Source: Martinezella lusitana (GTDB lineage: Bacteria > Pseudomonadota > Alphaproteobacteria > Rhizobiales > Rhizobiaceae). From it: a stretch of 64,000 bases of DNA. The DNA is taken from NCBI RefSeq assembly GCF_010668395.1, contig NZ_WUEY01000009.1:165464-229463 (forward strand), written 5' to 3'. Each line of letters begins with the position of its first letter. The stretch's first letter is position 1. Position numbers and translations under genes: made by a program. Below, piece after piece: positions 54,901 to 64,000 of the stretch. Under the pieces are notes generated by a model. That model was not told where the DNA came from. It saw only the letters and a list, made by a program, of their open reading frames with translations, and made no database searches.

Positions 54901-55653
54901 ATGCACACGACGACCATGTTTCGCGATGCGCGGATGCAGGCGATCCTCCTCGGGATCGCTCTTGCAAGTGCGCTTTGCTGGGGGCTGCTTGCGACGACGA
55001 TGCCGATGGAAGGCACTCTCATCTGCGACAGCAATGGAATCGCGTCGACCATACCCGCCTGGAGTGTCGGCCGGGCATCCGGCTTGCTCGCCATGTGGGG
55101 CATCATGACGCCGGCCATGATGCTTCCCGGCGCGGCCTTCGCAATCATGCAGGCGGCCTGGGAGCATCGCGGCGACCGAAAGGTCTATGCGACTGCCACA
55201 TGCTTCGCAGCCGGCTATCTCCTGATCGTGCTCACCGGCGGCCTTCTCGCCGCGCTGGCGCAATGGGCGCTTGAGTCCACCGGTACGGTGATCGGCTGGA
55301 CGACGATGGCCGACCCGCTGCCGAGCGGCCTTCTGCTCGTGGCTGCCGGACTTCATCAATTGTCTCCCCTCAGACGCACGTCGAAGCCGCTTTGCGGGAT
55401 TTTGGCGGGCAGGGACGATGGTGATCCGGTTGCGATCGTCAAAGGCTTGCGACACGGCCGCTCTCGCTTCGGCTGCTGCGCCGGCATGATCTGCCTGCAG
55501 TTTGCCGGTGGCGCGATGAACCTCGGCTGGATGGCGTTCCTGACCGTGTGGATGTCGGCCGAGGCGGTGTTGCCGTGGAAAAAGCACGTCGCAGTTATGG
55601 CGGGGACAACCTTGCTCGTGGCCGGTGGGCTCTGTTTGGGAGCCGCGTCCTGA
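54901..55653 (+). CDS. DUF2182 integral membrane protein
   Basis: About 250 residues with several membrane segments. The conserved WGIMTPAMMLPGAAFAIMQA near residue 60 and the later CCAGMICLQFAGGAMNLGWM match the DUF2182 family, sometimes annotated as predicted metal-binding membrane proteins. The function is not known. The start is uncertain; ATGs at 54892 and 54901 lie past the terminator hairpin, while the one at 54868 is inside it. It is not clearly linked to the amine oxidase. Confidence 0.8.
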   Translation: MHTTTMFRDARMQAILLGIALASALCWGLLATTMPMEGTLICDSNGIASTIPAWSVGRASGLLAMWGIMTPAMMLPGAAFAIMQAAWEHRGDRKVYATATCFAAGYLLIVLTGGLLAALAQWALESTGTVIGWTTMADPLPSGLLLVAAGLHQLSPLRRTSKPLCGILAGRDDGDPVAIVKGLRHGRSRFGCCAGMICLQFAGGAMNLGWMAFLTVWMSAEAVLPWKKHVAVMAGTTLLVAGGLCLGAAS

Positions 55654-55774
55654 TCCGTGTCATATTCGTGCAACGCATCTCCTTTTGGCTTTCCGATTGC
55701 CTGGGCGGCAGCGCGAAAAGCGCTTCGCATTTTCTCGAGGTCGTGCTCATGTCGTCGCAGCTTTGGAGATCATC

Positions 55775-56992
55775 ATGCAAAATGAAGCAACGCTTGCGGC
55801 CGACAATATAGATCAGGAGCCGACCCCTGCCTTTGTCACCCTGGTGGCGATTGCCACAGGCGCCCTTGTCGCAAACCTCTATTATGCGCAGCCCCTGGTC
55901 GCCTCCATCGGTTCGGAGCTTGGCATCAGTGACCGTCTCGCAGGTTCGATCACCGGCATCACGCAGATAGGCTACGGCGCTGGCCTTTTCCTGCTCGTTT
56001 CACTCGCCGACATCGTGGAAAACAGGCGGCTGGTGCTGACGACGCTGTCGCTCACCATCGTGGCGCTGGTCGCTGCGGCTGTTTCCACGGTCGCTGTTCC
56101 CTTCCTCATCGCGTCCTTCGTCGTCGGGGTCTGTTCCACCGGCGCGCAGGTGCTGATCCCCTTCGTGTCGCATCTGGTTCCGGCGGAGCGGCGTGGCCGC
56201 ACCGTCGGCAATATCATGGCCGGGCTTCTGACCGGCATCATGCTGGCGCGGCCCGCCTCGCTCTTCATCGCCGCAAGCTTCGGATGGCGTGCCGTCTTCT
56301 GGTGCTCGGCCGTGCTCATGGTGCTGATCCTCATCGCGCTCGTGCGGGTGATGCCGAAGCATCCGGCCAAAGGCAGCATGCATTACGGCAAGATCCTCAG
56401 CTCCATGGCGGGACTTTGGATGACGATACCGGCTTTGCGTTGGCGCGCTGCCTTCCAATTTCTGATGTTTGCCGCCTTCAATATGTTCTGGACCGCAGCG
56501 CCGCTGATGCTTGGCGAGCAGCTCGGCCTCAGCCAGCGTGCCATCGGATTTTTCGCGCTTGCAGGGGCAGGCGGCGCGCTTTCGGCGCCGCTGGCCGGAC
56601 GCCTTGCCGATCGGGGGCATTCCAGAATGGTAACGCTCGGCTCGATGCTGCTGGTCGGTGTCGGCTTTCTGGCGACCGGCTGGGCTGCTGCGATCCCGAC
56701 CGTGGTCGGCCTGGCAATCCTCGCATTCCTCATCGATGCCGGCGTGCAGGGCAATCAGGTCGTCAGCCAGCGTATCATCTTCTCAGCGGCCGGGCAGGAA
56801 AATCGCGGGCGCATCAACGCGCTCTACATGACCGTGACCTTCATCGGGGGCGCGCTCGGTTCCCTTCTCGGGACCGTGACCTATCAATGGGGCGGATGGA
56901 CCGCTTCGGCCGTGGCGGGCGGCGCGCTCGGCCTGGCTCTGGTCATTCTCTTCGCTCTGCAGCAGGCAACGGAAAGCCGCCATCCGGCGTAA
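55775..56992 (+). CDS. MFS transporter (drug/sugar efflux type)
   Basis: A 405-residue inner-membrane carrier with 12 predicted segments. It opens with VANLYYAQPLVASIGSELGI, a stretch typical of a DHA1-like efflux subfamily, and has the loop SLADIVENRRL between segments 2 and 3. The start at 55775 follows TTTGGAG; a frame reaching back to 55625 would add 50 non-membrane residues. It converges with the GMC gene. The substrate cannot be inferred. Confidence 0.88.
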   Translation: MQNEATLAADNIDQEPTPAFVTLVAIATGALVANLYYAQPLVASIGSELGISDRLAGSITGITQIGYGAGLFLLVSLADIVENRRLVLTTLSLTIVALVAAAVSTVAVPFLIASFVVGVCSTGAQVLIPFVSHLVPAERRGRTVGNIMAGLLTGIMLARPASLFIAASFGWRAVFWCSAVLMVLILIALVRVMPKHPAKGSMHYGKILSSMAGLWMTIPALRWRAAFQFLMFAAFNMFWTAAPLMLGEQLGLSQRAIGFFALAGAGGALSAPLAGRLADRGHSRMVTLGSMLLVGVGFLATGWAAAIPTVVGLAILAFLIDAGVQGNQVVSQRIIFSAAGQENRGRINALYMTVTFIGGALGSLLGTVTYQWGGWTASAVAGGALGLALVILFALQQATESRHPA

Positions 56993-57039
56993 CGGCCGGG
57001 TGGCGAAGGCATCTGCTGCGACCAGGGATTATATCGTGC

Positions 57040-58785
57040 TCATACGGAAGGAGAGGATGCACGCGCCTGCGTTACGGCCGCCTGGCGAGCGGCCTTGATA
57101 TCGTCAGCGATCTTCTCGGCCATCATGATGACGGGCGTATTCGTGTTGGCGCGCGGGATCGTCGGCATCAATGACGCATCGCAGATGCGCAAGCCGGCGA
57201 TACCATAGACTTCGCCGCTACCGCTCGTTACGGCAAGCGGATCCCCCTCCGCACCCATCTTGCAGGTCCCAGAGGCATGCCAGACGCCGCCGACGGCGCC
57301 GCTCACGAATGCCGTCAGCGCCTTGTCGTCGGCAAGCAGGTCCTTCATCTTGATGCCAAGCGTCACCACGGAATGGATGAGCCAGGGACGCAGCGCGTAG
57401 GAATGATCGAGCATGGCGCCGAACAGCCCGCGCTGGATCTGGTTGGCCATGCCCGGACCGGCAAGCTTTGCCACGCGCGGCGAATAGCTGGTTGGAAATA
57501 CCGTACCACGGTGGCCGTCCATATGGCTGTCGAGCAGCGTTTCGGCGCCAAGGCGGAAGGCCGATTTCAGCCGTTCGAGATCGCGTTCGTCGGACAGCAT
57601 GCGAAAGTCGACCAGCGGCTCCTCGCGGGCATCGGTGCTTTTCAATTGCACATGCCCGCGCGAATAGGCCTTGTTGACCCAGATGAACAGCGTCCCGACG
57701 CGCTGGCCGACGCTATGCCAGCCGGAGCGGGCGATGATGGCGGCGTGCATATCTCCTTCCGGCGTGCCCTTCAGGCCCGAAGAAAAGCGAAGGATGGCGT
57801 GATCATGGTGCTCATCGAGATCCCGCAGCCGCGATTGCGGCGGCAGGTATGTCGAAACGGCGGTCGAGGGGTGTTCCATGAGATTGCTGCCGATGCCCGC
57901 CTTTTCGACGGCGACGGCGATACCGAGCTTGGTCAACTGTTCGCCTGGTCCGATGCCGCTGCGCATCAGCAATGCAGGCGTATGGATGGCGCCGCAGCTG
58001 ACGATGGTCTCGTTGGCAAGAAAGATCTCGGTCTTCGAGCGGTCCCTTGCATCGGAAATGACGGCGCCGGTCACACGCTTTCCGTCCAGCAGGAGTTTGT
58101 CGGCGAACCGGTCGGTCAGGATGCGCAGATTGGGACGCTTCCTGACCTCGGGAGAGAGGTAGGCGACGGAGGTCGGCACGCGTTCGCCCTTGTCGCTGAC
58201 GGCGATTGCGCCGACATAGATCCCGTCCTTCCACTCGCCGTTCTGATCGGGCCGGCGTTGATGACCGCGGGCGGCCATGGTGTCGATGACGCTCTTGACG
58301 AAGGGCGACATCTTGGCCGGCGTGATGCGACGGATCGGGATCGGGCCGTCCTGGCCGTGATAGTCGTCATTGAAATCGAAATCGTGCTCCAGCTTGCGGA
58401 AATAGGGCAGGGCAGTTTCCCAGGACCATCCCTTGGCGCCTTCTGCTCCCCACTCGTCGTAGTCGCCCGGTGCGCCGCGGTTGGCAACCATGGCGTTGAC
58501 GGCGGAACCGCCGCCAAGCACGCGGCCCTGTTCATAGCGGCGGGGGCTCCGGCCGGCAGTCTCACCCTTGGGAGCGCCGATATAGGCCTTCAAGTCCGCC
58601 CATATATTGCCTTCGTCGATATAGGCGCGTCCGGGATAGCGGCTGCGGATATTGTCGGGAAGGTTGCCGGCCGCAATATTGCGACCGGCTTCGACGAGAA
58701 CGACCTGCACGCCGGGATTTTCGGAAAGGCGGGCGGCCAGAACGCAGCCTGCGCTGCCGCCACCGAGAATGAGATAATCGATCAT
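57040..58785 (-). CDS. GMC-family FAD oxidoreductase (choline/alcohol dehydrogenase-like)
   Basis: A 581-residue flavoenzyme. The FAD-binding motif is LILGGGSAGCVLAARLSENP at the N-terminus. The first GMC signature lies around RVLGGGSAVNAMVANRGAPG near residue 90. The second, IVSCGAIHTPALLMRSGIG, lies near residue 260. The catalytic His/Asn region is VWHASGTCKMG and NTNTPVIMMAEK near the end. It oxidises an alcohol, possibly the sugar or polyol brought in by the importer that precedes it. It starts 52 bases after the binding-protein gene. Confidence 0.92.
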   Translation of the reverse strand: MIDYLILGGGSAGCVLAARLSENPGVQVVLVEAGRNIAAGNLPDNIRSRYPGRAYIDEGNIWADLKAYIGAPKGETAGRSPRRYEQGRVLGGGSAVNAMVANRGAPGDYDEWGAEGAKGWSWETALPYFRKLEHDFDFNDDYHGQDGPIPIRRITPAKMSPFVKSVIDTMAARGHQRRPDQNGEWKDGIYVGAIAVSDKGERVPTSVAYLSPEVRKRPNLRILTDRFADKLLLDGKRVTGAVISDARDRSKTEIFLANETIVSCGAIHTPALLMRSGIGPGEQLTKLGIAVAVEKAGIGSNLMEHPSTAVSTYLPPQSRLRDLDEHHDHAILRFSSGLKGTPEGDMHAAIIARSGWHSVGQRVGTLFIWVNKAYSRGHVQLKSTDAREEPLVDFRMLSDERDLERLKSAFRLGAETLLDSHMDGHRGTVFPTSYSPRVAKLAGPGMANQIQRGLFGAMLDHSYALRPWLIHSVVTLGIKMKDLLADDKALTAFVSGAVGGVWHASGTCKMGAEGDPLAVTSGSGEVYGIAGLRICDASLMPTIPRANTNTPVIMMAEKIADDIKAARQAAVTQARASSPSV

Positions 58786-58837
58786 GAAATGCGTCCTATG
58801 ATTATCGGCATGAATGGTCGTTTGGGTATTTCAACAG

Positions 58838-59986
58838 TCAGCGCTTGCCGCCGAAGCGTTCCGGATAACCCGGCAGGTCTTCGCAGCCGCAAAGCGCGTA
58901 ATGCAGCGGCGGCATTTTCAAATTCACGTACTGGTCGAGGTTCTCATTGGTGATGACAGGTTGCGGCAGCACCCACTTCGGTCCGGGAACCTGCTTGCCG
59001 TCTAGGATCTTCACCGCCGCCTGCAGCGCCGTGCGCCACTGGTAGGCCGGGTAGGTCGGGGCGACGCCCTTGAAGCCCGTGTTCTTCCATTTCTGCAGAT
59101 AGTCTTCCTGGTCTTCGCCGGTGATGATCGGGTAGGGCTGCCCTGCATCCTCGAAGGCTTCCGCAACGGCGACGGACATGGCGCCGAGATCGACCCATAC
59201 CGCATCGATCTGCCCGAAGCGGCTCAGATAATCGGAAACGACCGCCTTGGTCTTGGCATTGTCGCCGCCGGTAAATTCGCTGCCGACCGGCGTGATGCCA
59301 GCCTCCTTGAAGATGCGCATGGCGGCATCGGAGCGGGTTTCGAACAGATCGACGCCGGGTGCCGTGCGCAGCAAGAGCACCTTGCCCCCCTTCGGCAGGT
59401 TTTCGGCGATATAGCGCGCACCGGCGATGCCCCAGGCATTGCCGCCAATGCTGCTGATGGACGTAACCGGGCAGGTCGTATTGACGCTGCGGTCGAACAC
59501 CACCACCGGCATGCTCTTGCAGGCTTCTTCAACGACAGGCGTCAGCGCATCCGATGTGGTGGGCGAAACGATCAACGCGTCGCACTGGCCGCCATTGATG
59601 AAGGCCTTGATGTCGGAGATCTGCTTGTCGTCGCTGTCCTTGGCGTCCGAATATTGCAGGGAGGCGATGGAGCTCTTTTCGGCATCTGCCTCCGCCTGCA
59701 TGACCTTCCAGCCGACGACGCGCCACGGGTTGCTGACGCTTGCGTTGGAGAAGCACAGCTTATGCGGGCCGGCCTTCTTGTACTTGGACGTATCGACGAG
59801 ACCGCCGCCGATATATTGCTCCCATGGCTTGTCGGCGGGTCCGGTCGGCGTCACCTTCAACAGCGCCTGTTCGGCGGTAAAGGCGTCGTCTGCCATCGCC
59901 GGCGGCGCGAAAAGAGCGACCGATGCCGAAAGAAGGCAAAGGCTGACGGCTATGGATAAAGGCTGCCTTGCGTGAATTGCTTTCAT
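58838..59986 (-). CDS. Periplasmic sugar-binding protein (RbsB/TorT-type fold)
   Basis: About 382 residues. The signal peptide ends in PPAMA-D near residue 33. The periplasmic-binding-protein fold is shown by KLCFSNASVSNPWRVVGWKV near residue 72, CDALIVSPTTSDALTPVVEE, and DAVWVDLGAMSVAVAEAFED. GGGAGGGAAAC precedes ATG 59986; an ATG at 60013 is not preferred. It serves the permeases and ATPase encoded upstream in the operon. Confidence 0.9.
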   Translation of the reverse strand: MKAIHARQPLSIAVSLCLLSASVALFAPPAMADDAFTAEQALLKVTPTGPADKPWEQYIGGGLVDTSKYKKAGPHKLCFSNASVSNPWRVVGWKVMQAEADAEKSSIASLQYSDAKDSDDKQISDIKAFINGGQCDALIVSPTTSDALTPVVEEACKSMPVVVFDRSVNTTCPVTSISSIGGNAWGIAGARYIAENLPKGGKVLLLRTAPGVDLFETRSDAAMRIFKEAGITPVGSEFTGGDNAKTKAVVSDYLSRFGQIDAVWVDLGAMSVAVAEAFEDAGQPYPIITGEDQEDYLQKWKNTGFKGVAPTYPAYQWRTALQAAVKILDGKQVPGPKWVLPQPVITNENLDQYVNLKMPPLHYALCGCEDLPGYPERFGGKR

Positions 59987-60050
59987 GTTTCCCTCCCAAT
60001 GTTGGACCGGCATGGGCCGGTACGGCGTCCTCTCCCAAGGAGCGCAATTT

Positions 60051-61049
60051 TCAATTCGTCATTTGTCTGCGTGATGTTATCGCGGCGGCAACGATCAGAA
60101 TGATGCCTTGCACCGCTACTCGCATCGGCTCGGGAAAGCCGATGAGATTGAGGAATGTAAACAGGGCGTAAAGCGACAGGGCGCCGCAGGCCGCCCCGAA
60201 GATGCTGCCGCGCCCGCCGAGCAGAACAATGCCGCCGATAACCGCTGCCGACGTCCCTTGCAGCTCGAGACCGGTGCCGACGTCGACGGAAACGCCCGAG
60301 AAACCGCCAAGCAGGATACCGGCCACGACGGCCGCCAGCGACGAGATCACGAAAGCGGCGAAACGGATCATGCGCACCGGCGCGCCGGACAGTTCGGCGG
60401 CGCGCGGGTTGTCACCGATCATCGTCAGCAATTTGCCGTATTGCGTCGAATGCAACAGGAATGCGAGCAGGGCGACGACGGCAAGCAGGACAATGACCGC
60501 GACAGGAAGGCCGCCGATGATGGGCACCGGGCGAATGACCATACGCCCGAACATGCGCAGATTGTCCGGCAGATAGCCCTGCGGCGCGCCACCGGACCAC
60601 ATCATCGCCGCGCCTTTGACGGAGAGCAGCGCTCCGAGCGTCGCGATGATGGACGGAACCTTAAGATAGGATACGACAAAGCCGTTGACCGCTCCGACAA
60701 GAAGGCCGAGACCGAAGGCAATCCCGATGGCCTCAGTCGTCAGCGCAGAATCACCACCGGTAATCAGCGCGCAGGCAATGACGACGAGCGTCACGAGGGA
60801 GCCCTGTGCGAGGTCGAAGCCGCCGGATATTAGCACGAAAGCCTGGCCGCAGGTGAGAATGACAAGCGGCGCGGCGCGCTGCAGCAGGCTCATCATGCCT
60901 GCCGGCGTGCGGTAGAGCGGGCTGAGGATCGCGATGCCCACGAGCAGCACCAGAAGCATGATCAGGGCGGGATTGACCCGCCGTATGGAGGCCAGCATGG
61001 GATATCGTCCCTGTGGAATGTTGAGCCTGGCAGAGAGGGACGACATCAT
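60051..61049 (-). CDS. RbsC-type sugar ABC permease (second)
   Basis: About 332 residues with 8-10 membrane segments of the ribose-transporter type (LITCGQAF-like VILTCGQAFVLISGGFDLAQ, ending in GIILIVAAAITSRR). The start at 61049 overlaps the previous permease stop (ATGA); the ATG at 60999 (MLASIRRVN) is a possible alternative. Frames reaching 61346 are shadows. Two RbsC-like permeases in one operon suggest a heterodimeric channel. Confidence 0.88.
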   Translation of the reverse strand: MMSSLSARLNIPQGRYPMLASIRRVNPALIMLLVLLVGIAILSPLYRTPAGMMSLLQRAAPLVILTCGQAFVLISGGFDLAQGSLVTLVVIACALITGGDSALTTEAIGIAFGLGLLVGAVNGFVVSYLKVPSIIATLGALLSVKGAAMMWSGGAPQGYLPDNLRMFGRMVIRPVPIIGGLPVAVIVLLAVVALLAFLLHSTQYGKLLTMIGDNPRAAELSGAPVRMIRFAAFVISSLAAVVAGILLGGFSGVSVDVGTGLELQGTSAAVIGGIVLLGGRGSIFGAACGALSLYALFTFLNLIGFPEPMRVAVQGIILIVAAAITSRRQMTN

Positions 61050-62035
61050 GCGATATGCCCCTTCTGGCGGACGCTGTGATAGGCGACGGCGAGGACGACG
61101 ACGGCGCCGCGCAGCACCTGCCCGAGGAACGGATCGATCTGCAGCATGTTGAAGACGGCATCGATGGTGGCAAAAAGAAAAACGCCGGCAAGCGTTCCGC
61201 TGACGCCGCCCTTGCCGCCGGCAAGCAGCGTGCCGCCGATAACGACGACTGCGATGGAATCGAGACCGTAGCCGCCATTGGCGCCGACCCATGGCGTGGC
61301 TGTTCCAAGGCGGCTCGCGAGATATAGGCCGGTGGCGGCGGCACACGCTCCCGATACGATATGCGCGGCCAGAACCACCCGGTCGGTACGAATGCCGGCG
61401 AGGCGCGCGCTGATGGGGTTGCCACCGACGCTGTAGATGCGGGCACCGGCGACCGTGCGGCGAAGGATGAAGGCGGCGATGATGCCGATGGCCGCCAGCA
61501 ACAGCAGGGCGTAGGGCACGCCGCCGATCGAGTCGTAGGCCAGCGCCCGGTAGTCCGTCGGCGCCGTCGCCTGCATCGTTCCGTAGCTTGTCGTCAGAAT
61601 GCCCTGAAGGATAAGGCCCGTGCCGAGCGTTGCGATCAGCGGATTGACCTTCAGAAGCGTCACAAGCAGGCCGTTTACGCAGCCGACAACGATGCCGACC
61701 AGAATAGCGGCAAGGATGCCTAGCCAGATCAGCGACGGATCCCCTTGCATGACGAAGGCGGCGACGATGGCGCCAAGACTGATCAGATGCGCCAGCGAAA
61801 GATCGATGGAGCCGACTATGATGACGAAGGTCTGGCCTATCGACACGACCCCGAGCGCGACCATGCGCTGAAGCAGCCCCATGATCCCGTCCCAGCTCAA
61901 TTGCGCGATCTGGCCGGTCATGGACGCGACGATGCCATAGGCAAGGGCTGAACCGATGACGAGAACGAAGGGCAGGGCTGAGCCTGGCGCTGCGGGCCTT
62001 CTTGCTCTTGTGCTTTCGATAGGAATATCCGTCAT
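61046..62035 (-). CDS. RbsC-type sugar ABC permease (first)
   Basis: A 329-residue membrane protein of the ribose/galactose permease type (VSIGQTFVIIVGSIDLSLAH, then VGCVNGLLVTLLKVNPLIAT and SIAVVVIGGTLLAGGKGG). It overlaps both the ATPase stop (62032-62035) and the next permease start, so all three are tightly coupled. Confidence 0.92.
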   Translation of the reverse strand: MTDIPIESTRARRPAAPGSALPFVLVIGSALAYGIVASMTGQIAQLSWDGIMGLLQRMVALGVVSIGQTFVIIVGSIDLSLAHLISLGAIVAAFVMQGDPSLIWLGILAAILVGIVVGCVNGLLVTLLKVNPLIATLGTGLILQGILTTSYGTMQATAPTDYRALAYDSIGGVPYALLLLAAIGIIAAFILRRTVAGARIYSVGGNPISARLAGIRTDRVVLAAHIVSGACAAATGLYLASRLGTATPWVGANGGYGLDSIAVVVIGGTLLAGGKGGVSGTLAGVFLFATIDAVFNMLQIDPFLGQVLRGAVVVLAVAYHSVRQKGHIA

Positions 62036-63591
62036 GCCGTCTCTCTCGATCGGCCCGGCACTGACCGGTGCGATAGGACCGCGTGTTTCATGATGTCTTC
62101 CTCACTGGCTCCGGCGGGGCTTTCCGCGGCGATGCGGCCTTCGCTCATCACCACGATGCGGTCGCTGAGGCCGATCACCTCGGCAAGATCGGAGCTGACG
62201 ACCAGAACGCTGCCGCCGGCGTCTGCAAAGACCCGCAGGATTGAGTAGATGGTCGATCTGGCGCCGACATCGACCCCTCGCGTGGGCTCGCACAAAACCC
62301 AGAGCCGAGGGTTGACGGCAAGCCATCGTGCGACGACGACCTTCTGCTGATTTCCGCCCGAGAGGCTGCCCACGGGCATCGCGTGGTTGGCGGCCCGAAC
62401 GTCAAGCTGGCGCAACAGCGCATCGAGCGCGGGTGCGGCACAGCCACCGTTCGACGCAAGCGATAGGGCCGGTGACAAAGCCCGCCTGGTCAAGGCTGCG
62501 TTCTCACGCAGCGATTGACGAAGGCCTAGCCCTTCCGTTTTCCGGTCGTCCGGGACGTAAGCGATTTTTCGGCGCGTACCCTCGCGCGGGCTCGAGACTG
62601 CGCCCTTGCCATCCCAGTAACGAACGGTCCCGGCATCGAAGGGCTCGTCGCCGACGATCGCGCGTGCAAGTGCCGTCTTGCCCGATCCTTCAAGTCCGGC
62701 GACGCCGACGATTTCTCCCGCTTTCAAGGTCAGCGTTATGTCATGAAGATAGCGGTTTCTTCCGCCAGCGACGGTGAAAATCTCGTCACCGAAAGCTCGA
62801 TCCGAACGCGGAGGAAAGAGGGTCCCGATCTCGCGACCGACCATCAGGCGGACGATCGCATCGGAGTCGGTTTCGCCTCGCGATAGATCGCCGACGAGCC
62901 GCCCGTCCTTGATGACGCAAATGCGATCGGCCAGCGCGAAGACTTCCGCCATCCTGTGCGAAATATAGAGGATGGCGGTGCCTTCGCGCCGCAGCTCCTC
63001 GATCAATTGGAATAGTTTCGCCGCCTCGGCAGTGTCGAGAGCCGCCGTCGGCTCGTCGAAAACCAGGATGCTGGCGTTCAGCGTCAACGCCTTGGCGATC
63101 TCCACGATCTGCTGGTCGGCGATAGGCAACGTGCCGGCGTGGACATCGGGGTCTATGGTCGACTGGAGGCGCGCAAGCACACGCGCCGCCGCCCCGCGCA
63201 TCTGCTTGTGATCGACAATGCCAAACCGCGTCGGTTCGCGCCCCAGAAATATGTTCTGCGCCACGGTGCGATGGGGCAGGAGGCTCAATTCCTGGTGAAT
63301 GATGGCAACGCCTTCGCGCTGGCTGTCGAGCGGACGCTTGAAATGCACGGGACGTCCGTCGATGCGGATATCCCCTCCATCCGGTCGATAGAAGCCTGCG
63401 AGAACTTTCATGAGCGTGGACTTGCCTGCGCCGTTCTCTCCGCAAATCGCCAGAACTTCGCCCGCACGGCAGGTCATCGAGATGCCGTCAAGGACCGTGA
63501 CGGCGCCAAAACGCTTTGAAATCTCTCGCATATCCAGGCGCAACGGAAAGCCTGTCTGTCCTTGCGCGCCTGTATTGGCAGTCCTCTCCAT
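62032..63591 (-). CDS. RbsA-type sugar ABC ATPase with two nucleotide domains
   Basis: A 519-residue double ATPase. The first half has Walker A GENGAGKST near residue 50 and Walker B ILVFDEPTAALD. The second half has a degenerate Walker A, GLEGSGKTA, and the signature LSGGNQQKVVVARWL. This is the standard RbsA/XylG architecture. The start at 63591 is supported by GGAGGAAG; an ATG at 63612 is less likely. It is the first gene of the operon, 76 bases downstream of a 16-bp palindrome. Confidence 0.93.
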   Translation of the reverse strand: MERTANTGAQGQTGFPLRLDMREISKRFGAVTVLDGISMTCRAGEVLAICGENGAGKSTLMKVLAGFYRPDGGDIRIDGRPVHFKRPLDSQREGVAIIHQELSLLPHRTVAQNIFLGREPTRFGIVDHKQMRGAAARVLARLQSTIDPDVHAGTLPIADQQIVEIAKALTLNASILVFDEPTAALDTAEAAKLFQLIEELRREGTAILYISHRMAEVFALADRICVIKDGRLVGDLSRGETDSDAIVRLMVGREIGTLFPPRSDRAFGDEIFTVAGGRNRYLHDITLTLKAGEIVGVAGLEGSGKTALARAIVGDEPFDAGTVRYWDGKGAVSSPREGTRRKIAYVPDDRKTEGLGLRQSLRENAALTRRALSPALSLASNGGCAAPALDALLRQLDVRAANHAMPVGSLSGGNQQKVVVARWLAVNPRLWVLCEPTRGVDVGARSTIYSILRVFADAGGSVLVVSSDLAEVIGLSDRIVVMSEGRIAAESPAGASEEDIMKHAVLSHRSVPGRSRETA

Positions 63592-63666
63592 CCCGCGCTT
63601 CCTCCAAAGCACAAATCAGCACTTGCAGCTTCCTCCGAAACTGCATCACCAAAACTCGTAAATCTT

Positions 63667-63682
63667 GTAACCGATCGGTTAC
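63667..63682. promoter_or_regulatory. Perfect 16-bp palindrome GTAACCGATCGGTTAC
   Basis: The palindrome is in the spacer upstream of the RbsA-type operon and divergent from the dehydrogenase. Its size and CG centre fit a LacI-family operator, though no LacI gene is in the window. The rest of 63683-63906 shows nothing clear. Confidence 0.6.
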
Positions 63683-63906
63683 TAGAATGCATAGGGCTCG
63701 TCGAGCTGTCAAGTAGTGTGACAGCCGTCCTGTTCGCGGCGAGGCCGGATGGCGCGACAGTGCCTATGCAGCCGAGAGTAGTGGTGATAAGGAAAGCAGG
63801 GGTGAGGTGCGGCTATATGAGAAAGATCTCAAAAACGTTGATCGGGATTCAGCATGCAGGGTGTCGTCCTGCTCGTTGACAGCGTTGCTCAGCCATGTCA
63901 GTTATG

Positions 63907-63920
63907 TAACTATATAGTTA
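63907..63920. promoter_or_regulatory. Palindrome TAACTATATAGTTA
   Basis: A perfect 14-bp palindrome 19 bases before the dehydrogenase ATG. The same TAAC-N6-GTTA layout occurs at 48597-48610 in front of the pot operon. Confidence 0.5.
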
Positions 63921-63939
63921 TTTACGGGAGGAAGAACTC

Positions 63940-64000
63940 ATGGCGACAAGGCCGATCGGCATCATCATGCACGGCATCACCGGCCGCATGGGATATAACC
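63940..64000 (+). CDS. Gfo/Idh-type dehydrogenase, N-terminal fragment cut by window end
   Basis: The first 20 codons read PIGIIMHGITGRMGYN after MATR, the start of a Rossmann nucleotide-binding domain (GITGRMG). GGGAGGAAG lies just before the ATG. The gene continues beyond the window. It is divergent from the RbsACB-type importer and probably acts on the imported sugar or polyol. Confidence 0.7.
   Translation, partial: MATRPIGIIMHGITGRMGYN

Noticed and set aside
52722..55148. 808-codon open frame on - opposite the amine oxidase
   Set aside because: The oxidase on + has all catalytic motifs; this frame has none and spans two terminators.
57277..58953. 558-codon open frame on + opposite the GMC oxidoreductase
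   Set aside because: It is a shadow of a gene with both GMC signatures.

Overview
The window looks like a chromosomal or megaplasmid segment of a Rhizobium/Agrobacterium-type alphaproteobacterium. The evidence is high-GC coding sequence in most of the window, an isocitrate lyase gene divergent from an XRE short-chain-acyl regulator, many binding-protein-dependent sugar and polyamine ABC transporters, dense FCD/HutC/ROK regulators, and IS3 and IS66 insertion sequences of the rhizobial type. No rRNA, tRNA or CRISPR array was seen.

Layout. (1) 109-5844: small periplasmic protein, small conserved protein plus aceA, divergent XRE regulator, then an MsbA-type exporter with an unusual leader. (2) 6148-18207: an AT-rich surface-polysaccharide island. 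The left arm has a glycosyltransferase, a KpsC/KpsS-like protein and an acetyltransferase on +. The right arm has an SGNH-like protein, a GSCFA protein, a KpsM-like export permease and a beta-helix protein on -. The arms are now separated by an IS3 element (9953 to about 11188/11238) and a complete IS66 element (11548-14356) with a perfect 8-bp target duplication. (3) 18437-22216: an insertion-sequence graveyard with an IS3 copy, two truncated IS66 copies, an IS2-like orfA with a frameshift and a transposase tail. It ends inside the 3' end of a PfkB kinase gene. (4) 22181-30516: a carbohydrate locus on - with a DapA-family lyase, FCD regulator, binding protein, two permeases, an ATPase with a one-base frameshift in its Walker A motif, a kinase, and a separate cytosine-deaminase-like amidohydrolase. 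(5) 30766-37015: a KTSC protein with a structured leader, an MFS carrier, a GntR protein lacking its recognition helix, a DapA-family dehydratase, a GntR protein with two winged helices, and altronate dehydratase behind a perfect 42-bp palindrome. Together they suggest hexuronate/aldarate use. (6) 38611-46840: an amino-sugar-like locus with a BadF-type kinase, SIS protein, HutC regulator, Gfo/Idh dehydrogenase and a complete sugar ABC importer. (7) 47018-54812: a ROK regulator, a PotABCD-type importer and a copper amine oxidase, consistent with import and oxidation of an amine. (8) 54901-64000: a DUF2182 membrane protein, an MFS exporter, a GMC oxidoreductase and an RbsACB-type sugar importer divergent from a Gfo/Idh gene cut by the window end.

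Most of the window is ordinary catabolic accessory DNA. The parts most worth a second look are the polysaccharide island with its GSCFA/SGNH/beta-helix genes and no export ATPase, the IS-mediated rearrangements around it, the 42-bp palindrome, the KTSC leader hairpin, and three genes that look broken or remodelled: the ABC ATPase, the GntR protein and the 3' end of the PfkB kinase. All calls come from reading the sequence; no database search was made.
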